A DNA stretch of 64,000 nucleotides from Plantibacter flavus. GTDB lineage: Bacteria; Actinomycetota; Actinomycetes; Actinomycetales; Microbacteriaceae. Both the position numbers and the translations under genes were made by a program. The stretch spans positions 496,001 to 560,000 of the forward strand of contig NZ_FXAP01000002.1 in the NCBI RefSeq assembly GCF_900177615.1, in the 5' to 3' direction. The notes under the pieces are model-generated. The model worked only from the letters and a program-made list of their open reading frames with translations, did no database searches and was not told the origin of the DNA. Every line of letters starts with the position of its first letter. Position 1 is the first letter of the stretch. Below are positions 1 through 11,493 of the stretch, one piece after another.

Positions 1-48
1 TTGAACCTTGTTGAGACTACCCGATTCCCGCCGCAACTCATAATCGAG

Positions 49-71
49 CGGCGCCGCGCGGGGCGGCGCCG
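49..71. terminator. GC-rich hairpin after the gyrA-DUF3566 unit
   Basis: An 8-bp perfect stem (49-56 with 64-71) closes a 7-nt loop just beyond the DUF3566 stop codon. No clear T-tract follows on the minus strand, so this is a weak terminator candidate. Confidence 0.35.
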
Positions 72-84
72 ACCCGACGGAGCG

Positions 85-492
85 TCAGTTGTTGGTGAAC
101 CCGACGAGGAGGCCACCCGTGATCTTCACGCTGAGGTTGTAGAGCCCCGCGAGGAGGGCTCCCATCAGCGTGATGACGATGAGGTTGAGCAGCGCCACGA
201 TGCCCGCGAAGGCCATGACCTGCGGCAGGTTGACGTACTGGAGGATGTTGTTCCCCGGGCCGGCGATGTCGGTGAACAGGCCACCGACCTTCGTGAAGAC
301 ACCGGTGGTGTTGAGCACCGTGTAGACGAGGAAGAAGAACACCACGATGACCACGGCGACCGCGATCGCCGCCAAGAACGACAGCTTCACCGCCGACCAG
401 AAGTCGATGTACACCAGCTTCAGGCGCACCTGCTTGGTGCTGGTGCGTTTGGTCGACTTCTTGGCCAACTTCTCTGCGACGCTACTGCTCAT
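85..492 (-). CDS. DUF3566 family membrane protein
   Basis: A 135-aa protein of the DUF3566 family, which typically follows gyrA in actinobacteria. The N-terminus is basic and Lys/Thr-rich (about residues 1-30). Two strongly hydrophobic segments follow, at about residues 35-60 and 92-117, so it should be a small inner-membrane protein with a cytoplasmic tail. The start codon overlaps the end of gyrA by 11 bp, which implies translational coupling in a gyrB-gyrA-DUF3566 transcript. The biochemical role is not established. The assignment rests on hydrophobic pattern, length and position. Confidence 0.85.
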   Translation of the reverse strand: MSSSVAEKLAKKSTKRTSTKQVRLKLVYIDFWSAVKLSFLAAIAVAVVIVVFFFLVYTVLNTTGVFTKVGGLFTDIAGPGNNILQYVNLPQVMAFAGIVALLNLIVITLMGALLAGLYNLSVKITGGLLVGFTNN

Positions 493-3106
493 CTACTTCT
501 TCCTTCATCGCCGGAGTCTCGTCCGGCACGGATGCCTCGGGTGCTGCACCCTCCGTGGCGGCTGCGTCTGCAACCGTCTCCGGAACATCCTGGGTCTCAA
601 GGTTTCGGTCACTGTTCTTGGCCAGCGCGATGATTCGGTCGCTCTCCGCGAAACGTGCGAAGACGACGCCCATCGTGTCGCGCCCCTTCGCTGGAACTTC
701 GGCCACGGCAGACCTTACCACCTTGCCACTGGCAAGAACCACAAGGACCTCGTCGCTCTCGTCGACGATCAACGCGCCCGCGAGGGTGCCTCGATCGTCG
801 TTCAGCTTGGCCACCTTGATGCCCAGACCGCCGCGGTTCTGGCCGCGGTACTGGTCGATGTTGGTGCGCTTCGCGTAGCCGCCCTCGGTCACGACGAAGA
901 CGAACGCCTCGCGTTCCTCACCCTCGACGGACGGAAGCACCGACGCCGAGAGCAGCTTGTCGTCGTCGCGGAAGTGCATGCCGATGACGCCGCTCGTCGC
1001 GCGTCCCATCGGCCGCAGGGTCTCGTCGCTGGCCGTGAAGCGGATCGACATGCCCTTGCGGGACACCAGCAGGACGTCGCTGTCGTTCTCCACGAGCAGC
1101 GCGGAGGTGAGCTCGTCGCCCTCGCGCAGGTTGATCGCGATGATGCCGCCCGAGCGGTTCGTGTCGTACTCCGAGAGCGCCGTCTTCTTGACGAGGCCGT
1201 CGTGCGTCGCGAGCACCAGGTACGTCGCGGCCTCGTAGTCGCGGATGTCGAGGATCTCCGCGATCTCCTCGTCCGGCTGCATGGCGAGCAGGTTGGCCAC
1301 GTGCTGGCCCTTGGCGTCGCGGCCGGCCTCCTGCAGCTCGTAGGCCTTCGCGCGGTACACGCGACCCTTCGTCGTGAAGAAGAGGAGCCAGTGGTGCGTC
1401 GTCGTCACGAAGAAGTGGTCGACCACGTCGTCCGCGCGCAGCTGGGCACCCTTGACGCCCTTGCCACCGCGGTGCTGCTGACGGTAGTTGTCGCTGCGCG
1501 TGCGCTTGATGTACCCGCCGCGGGTGACGGTGATGACCATCTCCTCTTCGGGGATCAGGTCTTCCATGTTCATGTCGCCGTCGAACCCGAACATGATCTC
1601 GGTGCGGCGGTCGTCGCCGTACTTGTCGACGATCGCGGTCAGTTCCTCGCTGACGATCTCGCGCTGGCGGACCGGCTTCGCGAGGATGTCCTTGAGGTCG
1701 GCGATCTGCGCTTCGATCTCGGCGGCCTCGTCGATGATCTTCTGACGCTCGAGGGCGGCGAGACGACGCAGTTGCATGTCGAGGATCGCGCTGGCCTGGA
1801 GCTCGTCGATCTCGAGGAGGTCCATGAGGCCCGTGCGCGCTTCGTCGGCGGACGGCGAGCGACGGATGAGCGCGATGACCTCGTCCAGCGCGTCGAGCGC
1901 CTTCAGGTAGCCGCGGAGGATGTGTGCGCGCTCCTCCTTCTTGCGGAGTCGGAACACGGTGCGGCGGACGATGACCTCGACCTGGTGCGTCACCCAGTTG
2001 GTGATGAACCCGTCGAGCGGCAGCGTGCGCGGGATGCCGTCGACGATCGCGAGCATGTTCGCGCCGAAGTTGTCCTGCAGCTGCGTGTGCTTGTAGAGGT
2101 TGTTGAGGACGACCTTCGCGACCGCATCGCGCTTCAGCACGATGACGAGCCGCTGGCCGGTGCGACCGGAGGTCTCGTCGCGGATGTCGGCGACGCCGCC
2201 CAGGCGACCCTCCTTGACGAGGTCGGCGATCTTCAACGCGAGGTTGTCGGGGTTCACCTGGTACGGGAGCTCGGTGACGACGAGGCAGGTCCGGCCCTGG
2301 ATCTCCTCGACGTTCACGACGGCCCGCATCGTGATGGAACCGCGACCCGTGCGGTAGGCGTCCTGGATGCCCTTGATACCGAGGATCTGCGCGCCGGTCG
2401 GGAAGTCCGGCCCCTTGATGCGCTGCATGAGCGCCTCGAGGAGCTCTTCCCGGCTGGCCTCCGGGTTCGCCAGGTGCCAGAGGGCACCGTCGGCGACCTC
2501 GCGGAGGTTGTGCGGCGGGATGTTCGTGGCCATGCCGACCGCGATGCCGACGGAACCGTTGACGAGCAGATTCGGGAAGCGCGCCGGCAGGACGACCGGC
2601 TCCTGGGACTCGCCGTCGTAGTTGGGCTGGAAGTCGACGGTCTCCTCGTCGATGTCGCGCACCATCTCCATGGCGAGCGGGGCCATCTTCGTCTCGGTGT
2701 ACCGAGGGGCTGCCGCGCCGTCGTTGCCCGGTGAGCCGAAGTTGCCCTGGCCGAGCGCCAACGGGTACCGCAGGCTCCACGGCTGCACGAGGCGGACGAG
2801 CGCGTCGTAGATGGCCGTGTCGCCGTGCGGGTGGAACTGACCCATGACGTCGCCGACGACGCGCGCGCACTTGGAGAACGAACGGTCGGGGCGGTAGCCG
2901 CCGTCGTACATCGCGTAGATCACGCGGCGGTGGACGGGCTTCAGGCCGTCGCGGACGTCGGGCAGGGCACGGCCGACGATGACACTCATCGCGTAGTCGA
3001 GGTAGCTGCGTTGCATCTCGAGCTGCAGGTCGACCTGGTCGATCCGTCCGTGCACGCCGTGGTCCTCGTCCGGGACCGTGATCTCGTCGTTGGTTTCGTC
3101 TGCCAT
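482..3106 (-). CDS. gyrA: DNA gyrase subunit A
   Basis: An 874-aa GyrA, the breakage-reunion subunit of the type II topoisomerase that introduces negative supercoils. The catalytic tyrosine is Y136 in the AAPRYTE motif. The quinolone-determining region reads [10 protein letters not shown] (about 92-101) and keeps the acidic residue D101. A GyrA box of the form QxRGGKG lies near residue 550, before the C-terminal beta-pinwheel. This marks it as gyrase rather than topoisomerase IV. The acidic N-terminal and C-terminal extensions are normal for actinobacteria. It lies downstream of gyrB, separated by about 100 bp that contain an inverted-repeat element, and overlaps DUF3566 at its 3' end. Confidence 0.98.
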   Translation of the reverse strand: MADETNDEITVPDEDHGVHGRIDQVDLQLEMQRSYLDYAMSVIVGRALPDVRDGLKPVHRRVIYAMYDGGYRPDRSFSKCARVVGDVMGQFHPHGDTAIYDALVRLVQPWSLRYPLALGQGNFGSPGNDGAAAPRYTETKMAPLAMEMVRDIDEETVDFQPNYDGESQEPVVLPARFPNLLVNGSVGIAVGMATNIPPHNLREVADGALWHLANPEASREELLEALMQRIKGPDFPTGAQILGIKGIQDAYRTGRGSITMRAVVNVEEIQGRTCLVVTELPYQVNPDNLALKIADLVKEGRLGGVADIRDETSGRTGQRLVIVLKRDAVAKVVLNNLYKHTQLQDNFGANMLAIVDGIPRTLPLDGFITNWVTHQVEVIVRRTVFRLRKKEERAHILRGYLKALDALDEVIALIRRSPSADEARTGLMDLLEIDELQASAILDMQLRRLAALERQKIIDEAAEIEAQIADLKDILAKPVRQREIVSEELTAIVDKYGDDRRTEIMFGFDGDMNMEDLIPEEEMVITVTRGGYIKRTRSDNYRQQHRGGKGVKGAQLRADDVVDHFFVTTTHHWLLFFTTKGRVYRAKAYELQEAGRDAKGQHVANLLAMQPDEEIAEILDIRDYEAATYLVLATHDGLVKKTALSEYDTNRSGGIIAINLREGDELTSALLVENDSDVLLVSRKGMSIRFTASDETLRPMGRATSGVIGMHFRDDDKLLSASVLPSVEGEEREAFVFVVTEGGYAKRTNIDQYRGQNRGGLGIKVAKLNDDRGTLAGALIVDESDEVLVVLASGKVVRSAVAEVPAKGRDTMGVVFARFAESDRIIALAKNSDRNLETQDVPETVADAAATEGAAPEASVPDETPAMKEEVDEQ

Positions 3107-3123
3107 GTTCTCTTACTTCTCCT

Positions 3124-3188
3124 GGTCCCTGAGCTTGTCGAAGGGCCTGTTTGGTGCGAGGTGGATCACTTCGACAAGCTCAGTGACC
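3124..3188. repeat. Dispersed inverted-repeat element, copy 1 (gyrB-gyrA gap)
   Basis: Two 22-bp arms (3124-3145 and 3167-3188) face each other. The arm core is TGAGCTTGTCGAA. The outer bases pair within each arm: CCCT with AGGG in the left arm and CACT with AGTG in the right. Related copies lie at 9804-9850 and 18779-18907. It separates gyrB from gyrA and could act as a REP-like processing or attenuation structure. Confidence 0.8.
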
Positions 3189-3213
3189 GGTGGATGAGGG
3201 TGGTTCGTGCCAC

Positions 3214-5346
<2,133 letters not shown>

Positions 5347-5871
5347 CTAGCCGTAAGTATCGCGTGGACCACGCCCTGGGATCGACCTGGGGCCTCTTTT
5401 CCAGGAGGGTGCTCCGGGGCCCTGGAAACGGATCGTGTCGACACCGGCGTCGGGATAGCGTTCGGCGATGCGGACGAGGATCTCGTGGCGCATGTGGCGC
5501 AGCTGTGTCGCCCAGGCCGTCGACTGGCATTGCACGAGCAGGACGCCGTCCGAGATCGACACCGGTTCGGAGTACCTGGCGGTGTCCTCGCCGCACAACT
5601 CCGCCCAGTTCCCGAGCACCTCGTGCTGGGCGAGCGGCGAATTCCACCCGAGTCCGGCGGTCAGCGAATCGATGACCGTCCCGAGGCCCTTGGGGTCGCG
5701 ACCGACACCGTACGGCACCGAGTCCTGGGGCCCCTCGGCCGAGCGTTCCCGGCGCTTGCGGTCACGGGAGACCCGTTCGCCGCCGAAGATCTCCTTGAAC
5801 CGGAGGTACACCGTGGCGGAGAGTTCCCCCGCCGGGTCGGCATCCCGTCCGAGTCGGCGCGGCTCAGTCAT
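5347..5871 (-). CDS. DUF721 (DciA-like) protein
   Basis: A 174-aa DUF721 protein. This family includes DciA, a loader of the replicative helicase in many bacteria that lack DnaC. The conserved core is at about residues 62-150 (LTAGLGWNSPLAQHEVLGNWAELCG, then VQCQSTAWATQLRHM). The N-terminus is basic and Arg-rich, and the C-terminal tail is short, Gly/Pro/Arg-rich and probably disordered. Its start overlaps the recF stop by 8 bp, so the two are coupled. The position between recF and gyrB is the conserved actinobacterial one and fits a replication-initiation role. The helicase-loading function is inferred from the family. Confidence 0.88.
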   Translation of the reverse strand: MTEPRRLGRDADPAGELSATVYLRFKEIFGGERVSRDRKRRERSAEGPQDSVPYGVGRDPKGLGTVIDSLTAGLGWNSPLAQHEVLGNWAELCGEDTARYSEPVSISDGVLLVQCQSTAWATQLRHMRHEILVRIAERYPDAGVDTIRFQGPGAPSWKRGPRSIPGRGPRDTYG

Positions 5872-7096
5872 GCGTCGACTCCGCGGGGAGCGGCTCGCTC
5901 ACGACGGCGGCCTCCTCGTCCGGACCGTCCACGATCCGTCCGGCTTCGATGCGCACGACGTGCGCGGTGAACCGTTCGGGGACGTCGTCGAACACGGCCG
6001 CGGTGATGATGACCTGGTCGTACTCCGCGACCGCGGCCGCGAGGCGTTCCCGGCGACGCGAATCGAGCTCGGCGAAGACGTCGTCGAGGATGAGCACCGG
6101 ATCGCCGAGGGACGAGTCGGCCCGGAGGAGCTCGGCCGAGGCGAGTTTGGCGGCGAGCGCGAACGACCACGATTCGCCGTGGCTCGCGTACCCCTTCACC
6201 GGGAGCCCGTTGAGACCGAAGAACACGTCGTCGCGGTGCGGTCCGACGAGCGTCAGGCCACGCTCGAGCTCTGCCGACCGGCGCTGCGCGAGCGCCGCGC
6301 GGAACCGTTCCGCGATGCGCCCCAGATCGACGGGCGCGCCCGGCTCGACGCCCTCAGTCGGGTCAGCGGCGGCCGACTCGTCCTCGGCATCGGTGCCGGC
6401 GATACTGAGCACGGGCAGGAGGACCGGTCGGTGATCGTCGCCGGCGACGGCCTCGTACGCTCCGCGCAGTGGCCCACCGAGCATGGCCAGGAGCTGCAGG
6501 CGTTCGGCGATGATCTCCGTGCCGTACTGCACGAGTCGGTCGTCCCAGAGGTCGAGCGTCGCCAAGGGCCCGGACTTCAGCCCACGCGCCCTCGCCGACT
6601 TGAGGAGCGAGTTCCGCTGCTTCAGGGAGCGGTCGTAGTCGGCCATCACGCCGGCCAGCCGTGGGATCCGCTGCACGAGGAGCTGATCGATGAACCGCCG
6701 GCGCGCCGACGGGTCGCCGCGGACGATCAAGAGGTCCTCCGGCGCGAAGAGCACCGTGGACACGTACCGCGGCAGTTCACGCGGCTTGATCTGAGACCGG
6801 TTCACCTGCGCACGGTTGGCCGAACCCCGGTTGAGCTGCACCTCGGCGAGGAGCTCACGACCGTCGTGCATGATGCGGGCCCGGATGATCGCCGCATCGG
6901 CACCGTGTCGGATGAGCGCCTGTTCGGAGGAGACCCGATGGGACCCGAGGCTGCTGAGGTATCCGATCGCCTCGACGAGGTTGGTCTTGCCCTGGCCGTT
7001 GCGACCCACGAACAGATTGGGTCCGGGTTCGAGCGCCACGTCGACCACCGCGTAGTTGCGGTAGTCGGTGAGATTCAAGTGCCGCACGATCACCAC
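5864..7096 (-). CDS. recF: DNA replication/repair protein RecF
   Basis: RecF (410 aa), an SMC-like ATPase that acts with RecO and RecR to load RecA at gaps. The Walker A motif is GRNGQGKT at residues 31-38. An ABC signature-type segment (LVGPHRDD) and Walker B (LILDDVFAELD) follow in the C-terminal third. The start is GTG at 7096; the next codon is also GTG. An Asp/Glu-rich insertion (about residues 225-245) lies between the lobes. A long hairpin at 7180-7234 separates it from gnd, so it probably has its own promoter and is cotranscribed with the overlapping DUF721 gene. Confidence 0.97.
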   Translation of the reverse strand: MVIVRHLNLTDYRNYAVVDVALEPGPNLFVGRNGQGKTNLVEAIGYLSSLGSHRVSSEQALIRHGADAAIIRARIMHDGRELLAEVQLNRGSANRAQVNRSQIKPRELPRYVSTVLFAPEDLLIVRGDPSARRRFIDQLLVQRIPRLAGVMADYDRSLKQRNSLLKSARARGLKSGPLATLDLWDDRLVQYGTEIIAERLQLLAMLGGPLRGAYEAVAGDDHRPVLLPVLSIAGTDAEDESAAADPTEGVEPGAPVDLGRIAERFRAALAQRRSAELERGLTLVGPHRDDVFFGLNGLPVKGYASHGESWSFALAAKLASAELLRADSSLGDPVLILDDVFAELDSRRRERLAAAVAEYDQVIITAAVFDDVPERFTAHVVRIEAGRIVDGPDEEAAVVSEPLPAESTHD

Positions 7097-7179
7097 GTCA
7101 CCCTACCGCCTCGCCCTGACGCCGAACGGGTCGGGGCGCCGTCGGACGTCCGAGCGCGCCCGTCACGACGACGCAGGGT

Positions 7180-7234
7180 GAACGAAATCGACCCTCCGGC
7201 GAAGCAGAATGCTCCGGGAGGGTCGGTTTCGTTC
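7180..7234 (-). terminator. Strong hairpin terminator after gnd
   Basis: An 18-bp stem (7180-7197 with 7217-7234) with one G.U-type mismatch and a 19-nt loop, located 20 bp beyond the gnd stop. It would end the dnaN-gnd transcript and insulate recF. Confidence 0.75.
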
Positions 7235-7253
7235 GTCAGGAGACGTCGTGTCG

Positions 7254-8144
7254 TCAGTCGTCGGCCTTCTTGACCGCGTGTCCGCCGAACTGGTTGCGGA
7301 GTGCGGCGACCGCCTTCATGGCCGGCGAGTCCTCCTGGCGCGAGACGAAGCGGGCGAAGATCGATGCCGAGATGGTCGGGACGGGCACCGCGTTCGCGAT
7401 GGCCTCCTCGATCGTCCAGCGGCCCTCACCCGAGTCCTCGACGTAGCCCTCGATCTGCTCGAAGTCCGGGTCCTCCTCGAGGGCGCGGACGAGGAGCTCG
7501 AGCAACCAGGACCGCACGACGGTACCGCGCTGCCAGGCCTTGAAGGTGCCGGGGACGTCCTTGATGATGTCCTCGCGCTTGTCGAGGAGCTCGAAGCCCT
7601 CGGCGTACGCCTGCATGAGCGCGTACTCGATGCCGTTGTGCACCATCTTCGCGTAGTGGCCGGCGCCGACCTCTCCGACGTGGACGAAGCCCTCATCGCG
7701 CGGGCCTTCAGGACGCAGGGCGTCGAAGACGGGCATGACCCGCTCCACCTGCTCCTTGGAACCGCCGACCATGAGGCCGTATCCGTTGTCGACACCCCAG
7801 ACACCGCCGGAGACGCCGGCATCGATGTAGTCGATGCCCTTCGCCGACAGGAGTTCAGCGTGCTTGAAGTCGTCCGTGAAGCGGCTGTTGCCGCCGTCGA
7901 TGATCAGGTCGCCGGCCTCGAGTAGGCCGTTCAGCTCCTCGACGACGGAGTCGGTGATGGCCCCGGCGGGGACCATGACCCAGACCGTGCGAGGTGCCGG
8001 GAGCGCAGCGACGAGGTCGCTGATCGTCGCGACGTCGGTGACATCGGGGTTCCGGTCGAAACCGGTGACCTCGATGCCGTTCGCACGCAGACGCGTGCGC
8101 ATGTTGTTGCCCATCTTGCCGAGACCGACGAGACCGATGTGCAT
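7254..8144 (-). CDS. gnd: 6-phosphogluconate dehydrogenase, NAD-dependent short form
   Basis: A 296-aa 6-phosphogluconate dehydrogenase (decarboxylating) of the short family, which converts 6-phosphogluconate to ribulose 5-phosphate. The Rossmann motif is GLGKMG at residues 7-12. An Asp after the second strand (D30 in GFDRNPD) predicts NAD rather than NADP. The catalytic set is K166, N170 and E173 in AKMVHNGIEY. The sugar-phosphate motif GVSGGVWG is present. It starts 17 bp after dnaN. Metabolic gnd between dnaN and recF is a conserved actinobacterial arrangement, so it is not evidence of transfer. Confidence 0.95.
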   Translation of the reverse strand: MHIGLVGLGKMGNNMRTRLRANGIEVTGFDRNPDVTDVATISDLVAALPAPRTVWVMVPAGAITDSVVEELNGLLEAGDLIIDGGNSRFTDDFKHAELLSAKGIDYIDAGVSGGVWGVDNGYGLMVGGSKEQVERVMPVFDALRPEGPRDEGFVHVGEVGAGHYAKMVHNGIEYALMQAYAEGFELLDKREDIIKDVPGTFKAWQRGTVVRSWLLELLVRALEEDPDFEQIEGYVEDSGEGRWTIEEAIANAVPVPTISASIFARFVSRQEDSPAMKAVAALRNQFGGHAVKKADD

Positions 8145-8161
8145 GGTGGATCCTTTGCGTG

Positions 8162-9313
8162 TCAGCGCAGCAGCAGGTTCGGCTGCAGCAGGTACTTGTA
8201 GCTGTCGGCACCCGGCTGGTCCTTGGAGGATTGGCTCGTGATGAGCATGGGTCCCGGCTTGTTCGTGTTCTCCGTCTTCGTGAACGAGAACCGCACGTAC
8301 TCGCTCCGGACCGCGGTCAGACCGTCGATCAGGAACTGCGGCTTGAGGGAGAGCACGATGTCGTCGCCGGTGAGGAGGGCGTCGATGCCCTCGGATGCCT
8401 GCGCCTGCTCGGATCCGACGGCCTCGAGCGTGAGGCCGTCGATGGTGAAGGTGAAGCGGAGGGCCGCTTCGCGCTCGAGGACGAGCGACATGCGCCTGGT
8501 CGCCTCGATGAGTTCCGCGGTGTTGATGATCGCGTAGTTGTCGGTCGTCTCGGGGAAGAGCCGCTTGACCGGCGGGAAGTTGCCCTTGATCAGCAGCGAG
8601 GTGACCGTCTTGCGGTCGGCCCGGAACGCGATGAGCTCGCGGTCGTCGCGATTCGTGATCGCGACGTTGATGTTGCCGCTGTGGCCGAAGGTCTTGCCGA
8701 CCTCCTGGAGGGTGCGAGCCGGCACGAGAGCCGTGATCGTCTCGCTGGAACCGTCGCCCTGGCCCGAGTCCCAGTCGATCTCGCGGACCGCGACCCGGTA
8801 ACGGTCGGTCGCGACGAGGCTGAGGCTCGTCTTGGAGACCTCGAGCTGCACGCCGGTGATGACCGGGGTCACGTCGTCGCGGCTTGCGGCGACGGCGACC
8901 TGGCTCACAGCGGTTGCGAACTCGTCGGCCGGCACGAGGCCGAAGTCGGCGTCGACCTGCGGGATCGTCGGGTACTCCTCGACGGGCATCGATCCGAGGG
9001 TGAACCGGGCCGAACCACAGGTGACCTCGATGCGGTTCTCCACCTTGCTGAACCGGACGGGCGCGTTCGGGAGTCTGCTGGCGATCTCCGAGAGCAGCCG
9101 GCCGTTGACGAGTGCCGTACCGGCCTCCTCGACCTCGGCCGCGATGCCGGTCTGGCTGGAGACCTCGTAGTCGAAGGAGGACAGGATGAGACCGTCGTCA
9201 CCGGCTTCGATGAGGATGCCGTTGAGGATCGGCAGCGTCGGGCGCTGCGGGAGCAGCTTCACTGCGAACGAGACGGCTTCGCTGAATACATCCCGGTTGA
9301 CGCTGAATCGCAC
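8162..9313 (-). CDS. dnaN: DNA polymerase III sliding clamp (beta subunit)
   Basis: DnaN (383 aa), the ring-shaped processivity clamp for DNA polymerase III. The start is the GTG at 9313 (MRFSVNRDVF), preceded by an AGGGGA ribosome-binding site. A longer in-frame reading to 9508 would run through the origin region and is not credible. The three-domain clamp architecture is intact, and the protein ends in the typical hydrophobic tail (YLLQPNLLLR). The gene lies directly after the dnaA-dnaN gap with its DnaA boxes and reads into gnd. Confidence 0.97.
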   Translation of the reverse strand: MRFSVNRDVFSEAVSFAVKLLPQRPTLPILNGILIEAGDDGLILSSFDYEVSSQTGIAAEVEEAGTALVNGRLLSEIASRLPNAPVRFSKVENRIEVTCGSARFTLGSMPVEEYPTIPQVDADFGLVPADEFATAVSQVAVAASRDDVTPVITGVQLEVSKTSLSLVATDRYRVAVREIDWDSGQGDGSSETITALVPARTLQEVGKTFGHSGNINVAITNRDDRELIAFRADRKTVTSLLIKGNFPPVKRLFPETTDNYAIINTAELIEATRRMSLVLEREAALRFTFTIDGLTLEAVGSEQAQASEGIDALLTGDDIVLSLKPQFLIDGLTAVRSEYVRFSFTKTENTNKPGPMLITSQSSKDQPGADSYKYLLQPNLLLR

Positions 9314-9720
9314 GACAAGTCCCCTGTCTCTGGCTCTCGATGACGTCACCAATGCTAGTGGGTCTGCTTCCGCGGTCGAGTGGGACGAGGTGCTGTGGAG
9401 AAGCGAGCCTGGGGAAAGGTTGTTTGGCGGAGAGATCATTGAATTAACGGTTAACAGTCTTAACCGGTGTGGAAACTGTGGATAAGTCCGCCGAACCCGC
9501 TCGAACACAGGGAACTACATGTGTGTAACTTGGTGGTGGCCTGTGGAGAGAACGACACGAGGGTGTGGGGCGCGGAGGCCGGTGAACGATGTTCACTCAC
9601 AAGCCCGCCCGGAGCTTCCACATCTCTCCACAGGTTATCCACAGGGCTGCGAGGCCGGAATGTGGAGAGATCGGGCCCGGATCATGTCGTCGAATGAGCG
9701 CTCGTCGTCGCCTGATGAAC
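9314..9720. other. Candidate origin of replication (dnaA-dnaN gap)
   Basis: This gene-free segment contains two perfect DnaA boxes, TGTGGATAA at 9477-9485 and TTATCCACA at 9635-9643. Many near-matches surround them (for example TGTGGAGAG and TCTCCACA). Next to the first box is an AT-rich stretch with three TTAAC repeats at 9444, 9451 and 9460, which could be the unwinding element. oriC lies between dnaA and dnaN in most actinobacteria. The dnaA-rpmH gap also has boxes and is the alternative. Confidence 0.75.
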
Positions 9721-9725
9721 GAAAA

Positions 9726-9761
9726 CGGCCCCTCGGGCGCACCGAGTGCGTCGAGGGGCCG
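9726..9761 (-). terminator. dnaA terminator
   Basis: A 10-bp stem (9726-9735 with 9752-9761) with a second small stem inside its loop. On the minus strand it is followed by TTTTCGTT, giving a proper intrinsic terminator for leftward dnaA transcription, placed just before the origin boxes. Confidence 0.7.
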
Positions 9762-9780
9762 GAAACGTTCACCAGGACGC

Positions 9781-9875
9781 GTCAGGCGCCGTAGCGGTTC
9801 CCCGGTCCCCGAGCCTGTCGAGGGGCGGCACTTCGACAGGCTCAGTGACCGGTCAGGGGTCAGGCGCCGTAGCGG
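9781..9875. repeat. Inverted-repeat element copy 2, flanked by a 17-bp duplication of the dnaA end
   Basis: Two facing 22-bp arms (9804-9825 and 9829-9850, core GAGCCTGTCGA) lie between two exact copies of GTCAGGCGCCGTAGCGG (9781-9797 and 9859-9875). The right copy is the true dnaA 3' end including its stop codon. The duplication on both sides looks like the result of element insertion or tandem duplication at the dnaA stop codon. Confidence 0.8.
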
Positions 9876-11281
9876 AGGTTCTGCTTGATGCGGCTCGTGA
9901 GCTCGGTCACCTGGTTGTAGATCGAGCGCTTCTCCTGCATGAGGTCGGTGATCTTCCGGTTGGCGTACATGACCGTCGTGTGGTCCCGGTTGCCGAACAG
10001 CTGACCGATCTTCGGGAGCGAGAGGTTCGTGAGCTCGCGACAGAGGTACATCGCGATCTGCCTCGCCGTCGCCACGGCCTGCGACCTGCTCGAGCCGTAC
10101 AGGTCGTCGACCGAGAGCTTGAAGTAGTCGGCCGTCGTGTTGATGATGTCGATCGGCGAGATGACATTGTCGTCGTCGAGGCTGATGACGTCCTTCAGCA
10201 CCGTCTGGGCGAGCGTCATGTCGACGGCCGTCCGGTTCAGGCTCGCGAACGCGACGACCCGGATGAGCGTGCCTTCCAGCTCACGGATGTTGCTCGACAC
10301 CTTGGTGGCGATGAACTCGAGGACCTCGTCCGGGATGTGCAGCTTCTCGTTCTGCGCCTTCTTGCGCAGGATCGCGATGCGGGTCTCGAGGTCGGGAGCC
10401 TGGACGTCGGTGATGAGTCCCCACTCGAAGCGCGAACGCATCCGCTCTTCGAAGCCGGTGAGTGCCTTCGGCGGCAGGTCGCTGGTGATGACCACCTGCT
10501 TGTTGTGATCGTGCAGGGTGTTGAAGGTGTGGAAGAACGCCTCCTGCGTCTCCGCCTTGCCCTGGAGGAACTGGATGTCGTCGATCAGCAGGATGTCGAT
10601 GTCGCGGTACCGCGACTGGAAGAACGAGCCGCGGTTGTTCGCGATCGAGTTGATGAAGTCGTTCGTGAACTCCTCGCTGGACACGTACCGGACGCGGATC
10701 CCTGCGTAGAGGTTCATCGCGTAGTGGCCGATGGCGTGGAGGAGGTGGGTCTTGCCGAGTCCGGAGTCGCCGTACACGAACAGCGGGTTGTAGGCCTTGG
10801 CCGGCGCTTCGGCCACCGCGACCGCGGCCGCGTGCGCGAACCGGTTGGACTGGCCGATGACGAAGTTGTCGAAGCTGTACTTCGGGTTGAGTCGGGTGTC
10901 GTTCTCGCGCGCCGGCAAGGTGGGCGTCGGGGTCAGCTGCGGCTGCGGTGACTCGAGCGGTGCCGGGTCGATGTGCTGGAAGCCGGTCTGCTCGTACCGT
11001 TCCTCGACGATGTCGGGGTTGACGACGATCGCGTAGTTGCCGACGGGGCCGCCGTCGACGATGGACGCGAGTGCGGCGAGGATCGGTGCCCGCATGCGCT
11101 GGTTGAGCATGCCCATCGTGAACTCGTTGGGCACCTCGAGGTAGAAGGTGCCGCCCATGATGCCCTTGGGGACGATGAGGTTGAGGAACCCGCGGAGCGG
11201 CGGGGTGATGCGGTCGTCGACGGAGAGGATCTCGAGCACCGATTGCCAGGTCTCAGCGATCGCATCGTCGGCGTCCGACAT
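9860..11281 (-). CDS. dnaA: Chromosomal replication initiator DnaA
   Basis: DnaA (473 aa), the AAA+ protein that binds TTATCCACA boxes and melts oriC. The start is ATG at 11281 with a strong GGGGAG site; an ATG-like extension to 11293 is less likely. Domain I is about residues 1-85, followed by a short Pro-rich linker (about 105-130), shorter than in Streptomyces. Walker A is GDSGLGKT at 171-178 and Walker B is LLIDDIQFL at about 233. Domain IV carries the box-binding signature FGNRDHTTVMYANRKI. The boxes upstream (11308-11470) suggest autoregulation. Confidence 0.98.
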   Translation of the reverse strand: MSDADDAIAETWQSVLEILSVDDRITPPLRGFLNLIVPKGIMGGTFYLEVPNEFTMGMLNQRMRAPILAALASIVDGGPVGNYAIVVNPDIVEERYEQTGFQHIDPAPLESPQPQLTPTPTLPARENDTRLNPKYSFDNFVIGQSNRFAHAAAVAVAEAPAKAYNPLFVYGDSGLGKTHLLHAIGHYAMNLYAGIRVRYVSSEEFTNDFINSIANNRGSFFQSRYRDIDILLIDDIQFLQGKAETQEAFFHTFNTLHDHNKQVVITSDLPPKALTGFEERMRSRFEWGLITDVQAPDLETRIAILRKKAQNEKLHIPDEVLEFIATKVSSNIRELEGTLIRVVAFASLNRTAVDMTLAQTVLKDVISLDDDNVISPIDIINTTADYFKLSVDDLYGSSRSQAVATARQIAMYLCRELTNLSLPKIGQLFGNRDHTTVMYANRKITDLMQEKRSIYNQVTELTSRIKQNLRYGA

Positions 11282-11307
11282 AGTTCTCCCCACACATACT
11301 CACAGGT

Positions 11308-11470
11308 TCATCCACAGGCTCTCCCCTGAGTATTCGGGGCTGAGCGCGGTGCTATCCACACGCTGTGCATAACCCGAGGGCTTACGCTAACAACACGTCG
11401 CCCCAGTCCCAAATCACTGTACGGCCGCCCTGCGTGTCACTGCTACAATTTCTGAGAATCCTGTGGATAA
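11308..11470. promoter_or_regulatory. DnaA-box cluster in the dnaA-rpmH gap
   Basis: One perfect box, TGTGGATAA (11462-11470), and three single-mismatch boxes lie here: TCATCCACA (11308-11316), CTATCCACA (11352-11360) and TGTGCATAA (11364-11372). They sit between the divergent dnaA and rpmH genes. They may serve dnaA autoregulation or form part of a bipartite origin with the boxes in the dnaA-dnaN gap. Confidence 0.7.
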
Positions 11471-11493
11471 TCATTCGTTTGGGCGCCGCTGGT

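Noticed and set aside
347-2734. Long open frame on the plus strand opposite gyrA (and similar long frames opposite gyrB, recF, trxB, katA, the helicase and others)
   Set aside because: They are shadows of high-GC genes: Arg/Val/Asp-rich translations without domains, fully overlapping strongly supported genes.
9314-9508. Upstream extension of dnaN into the origin region
   Set aside because: The extension contains a perfect DnaA box and AT-rich origin sequence, and the GTG at 9313 has a proper ribosome-binding site and matches the family N-terminus.
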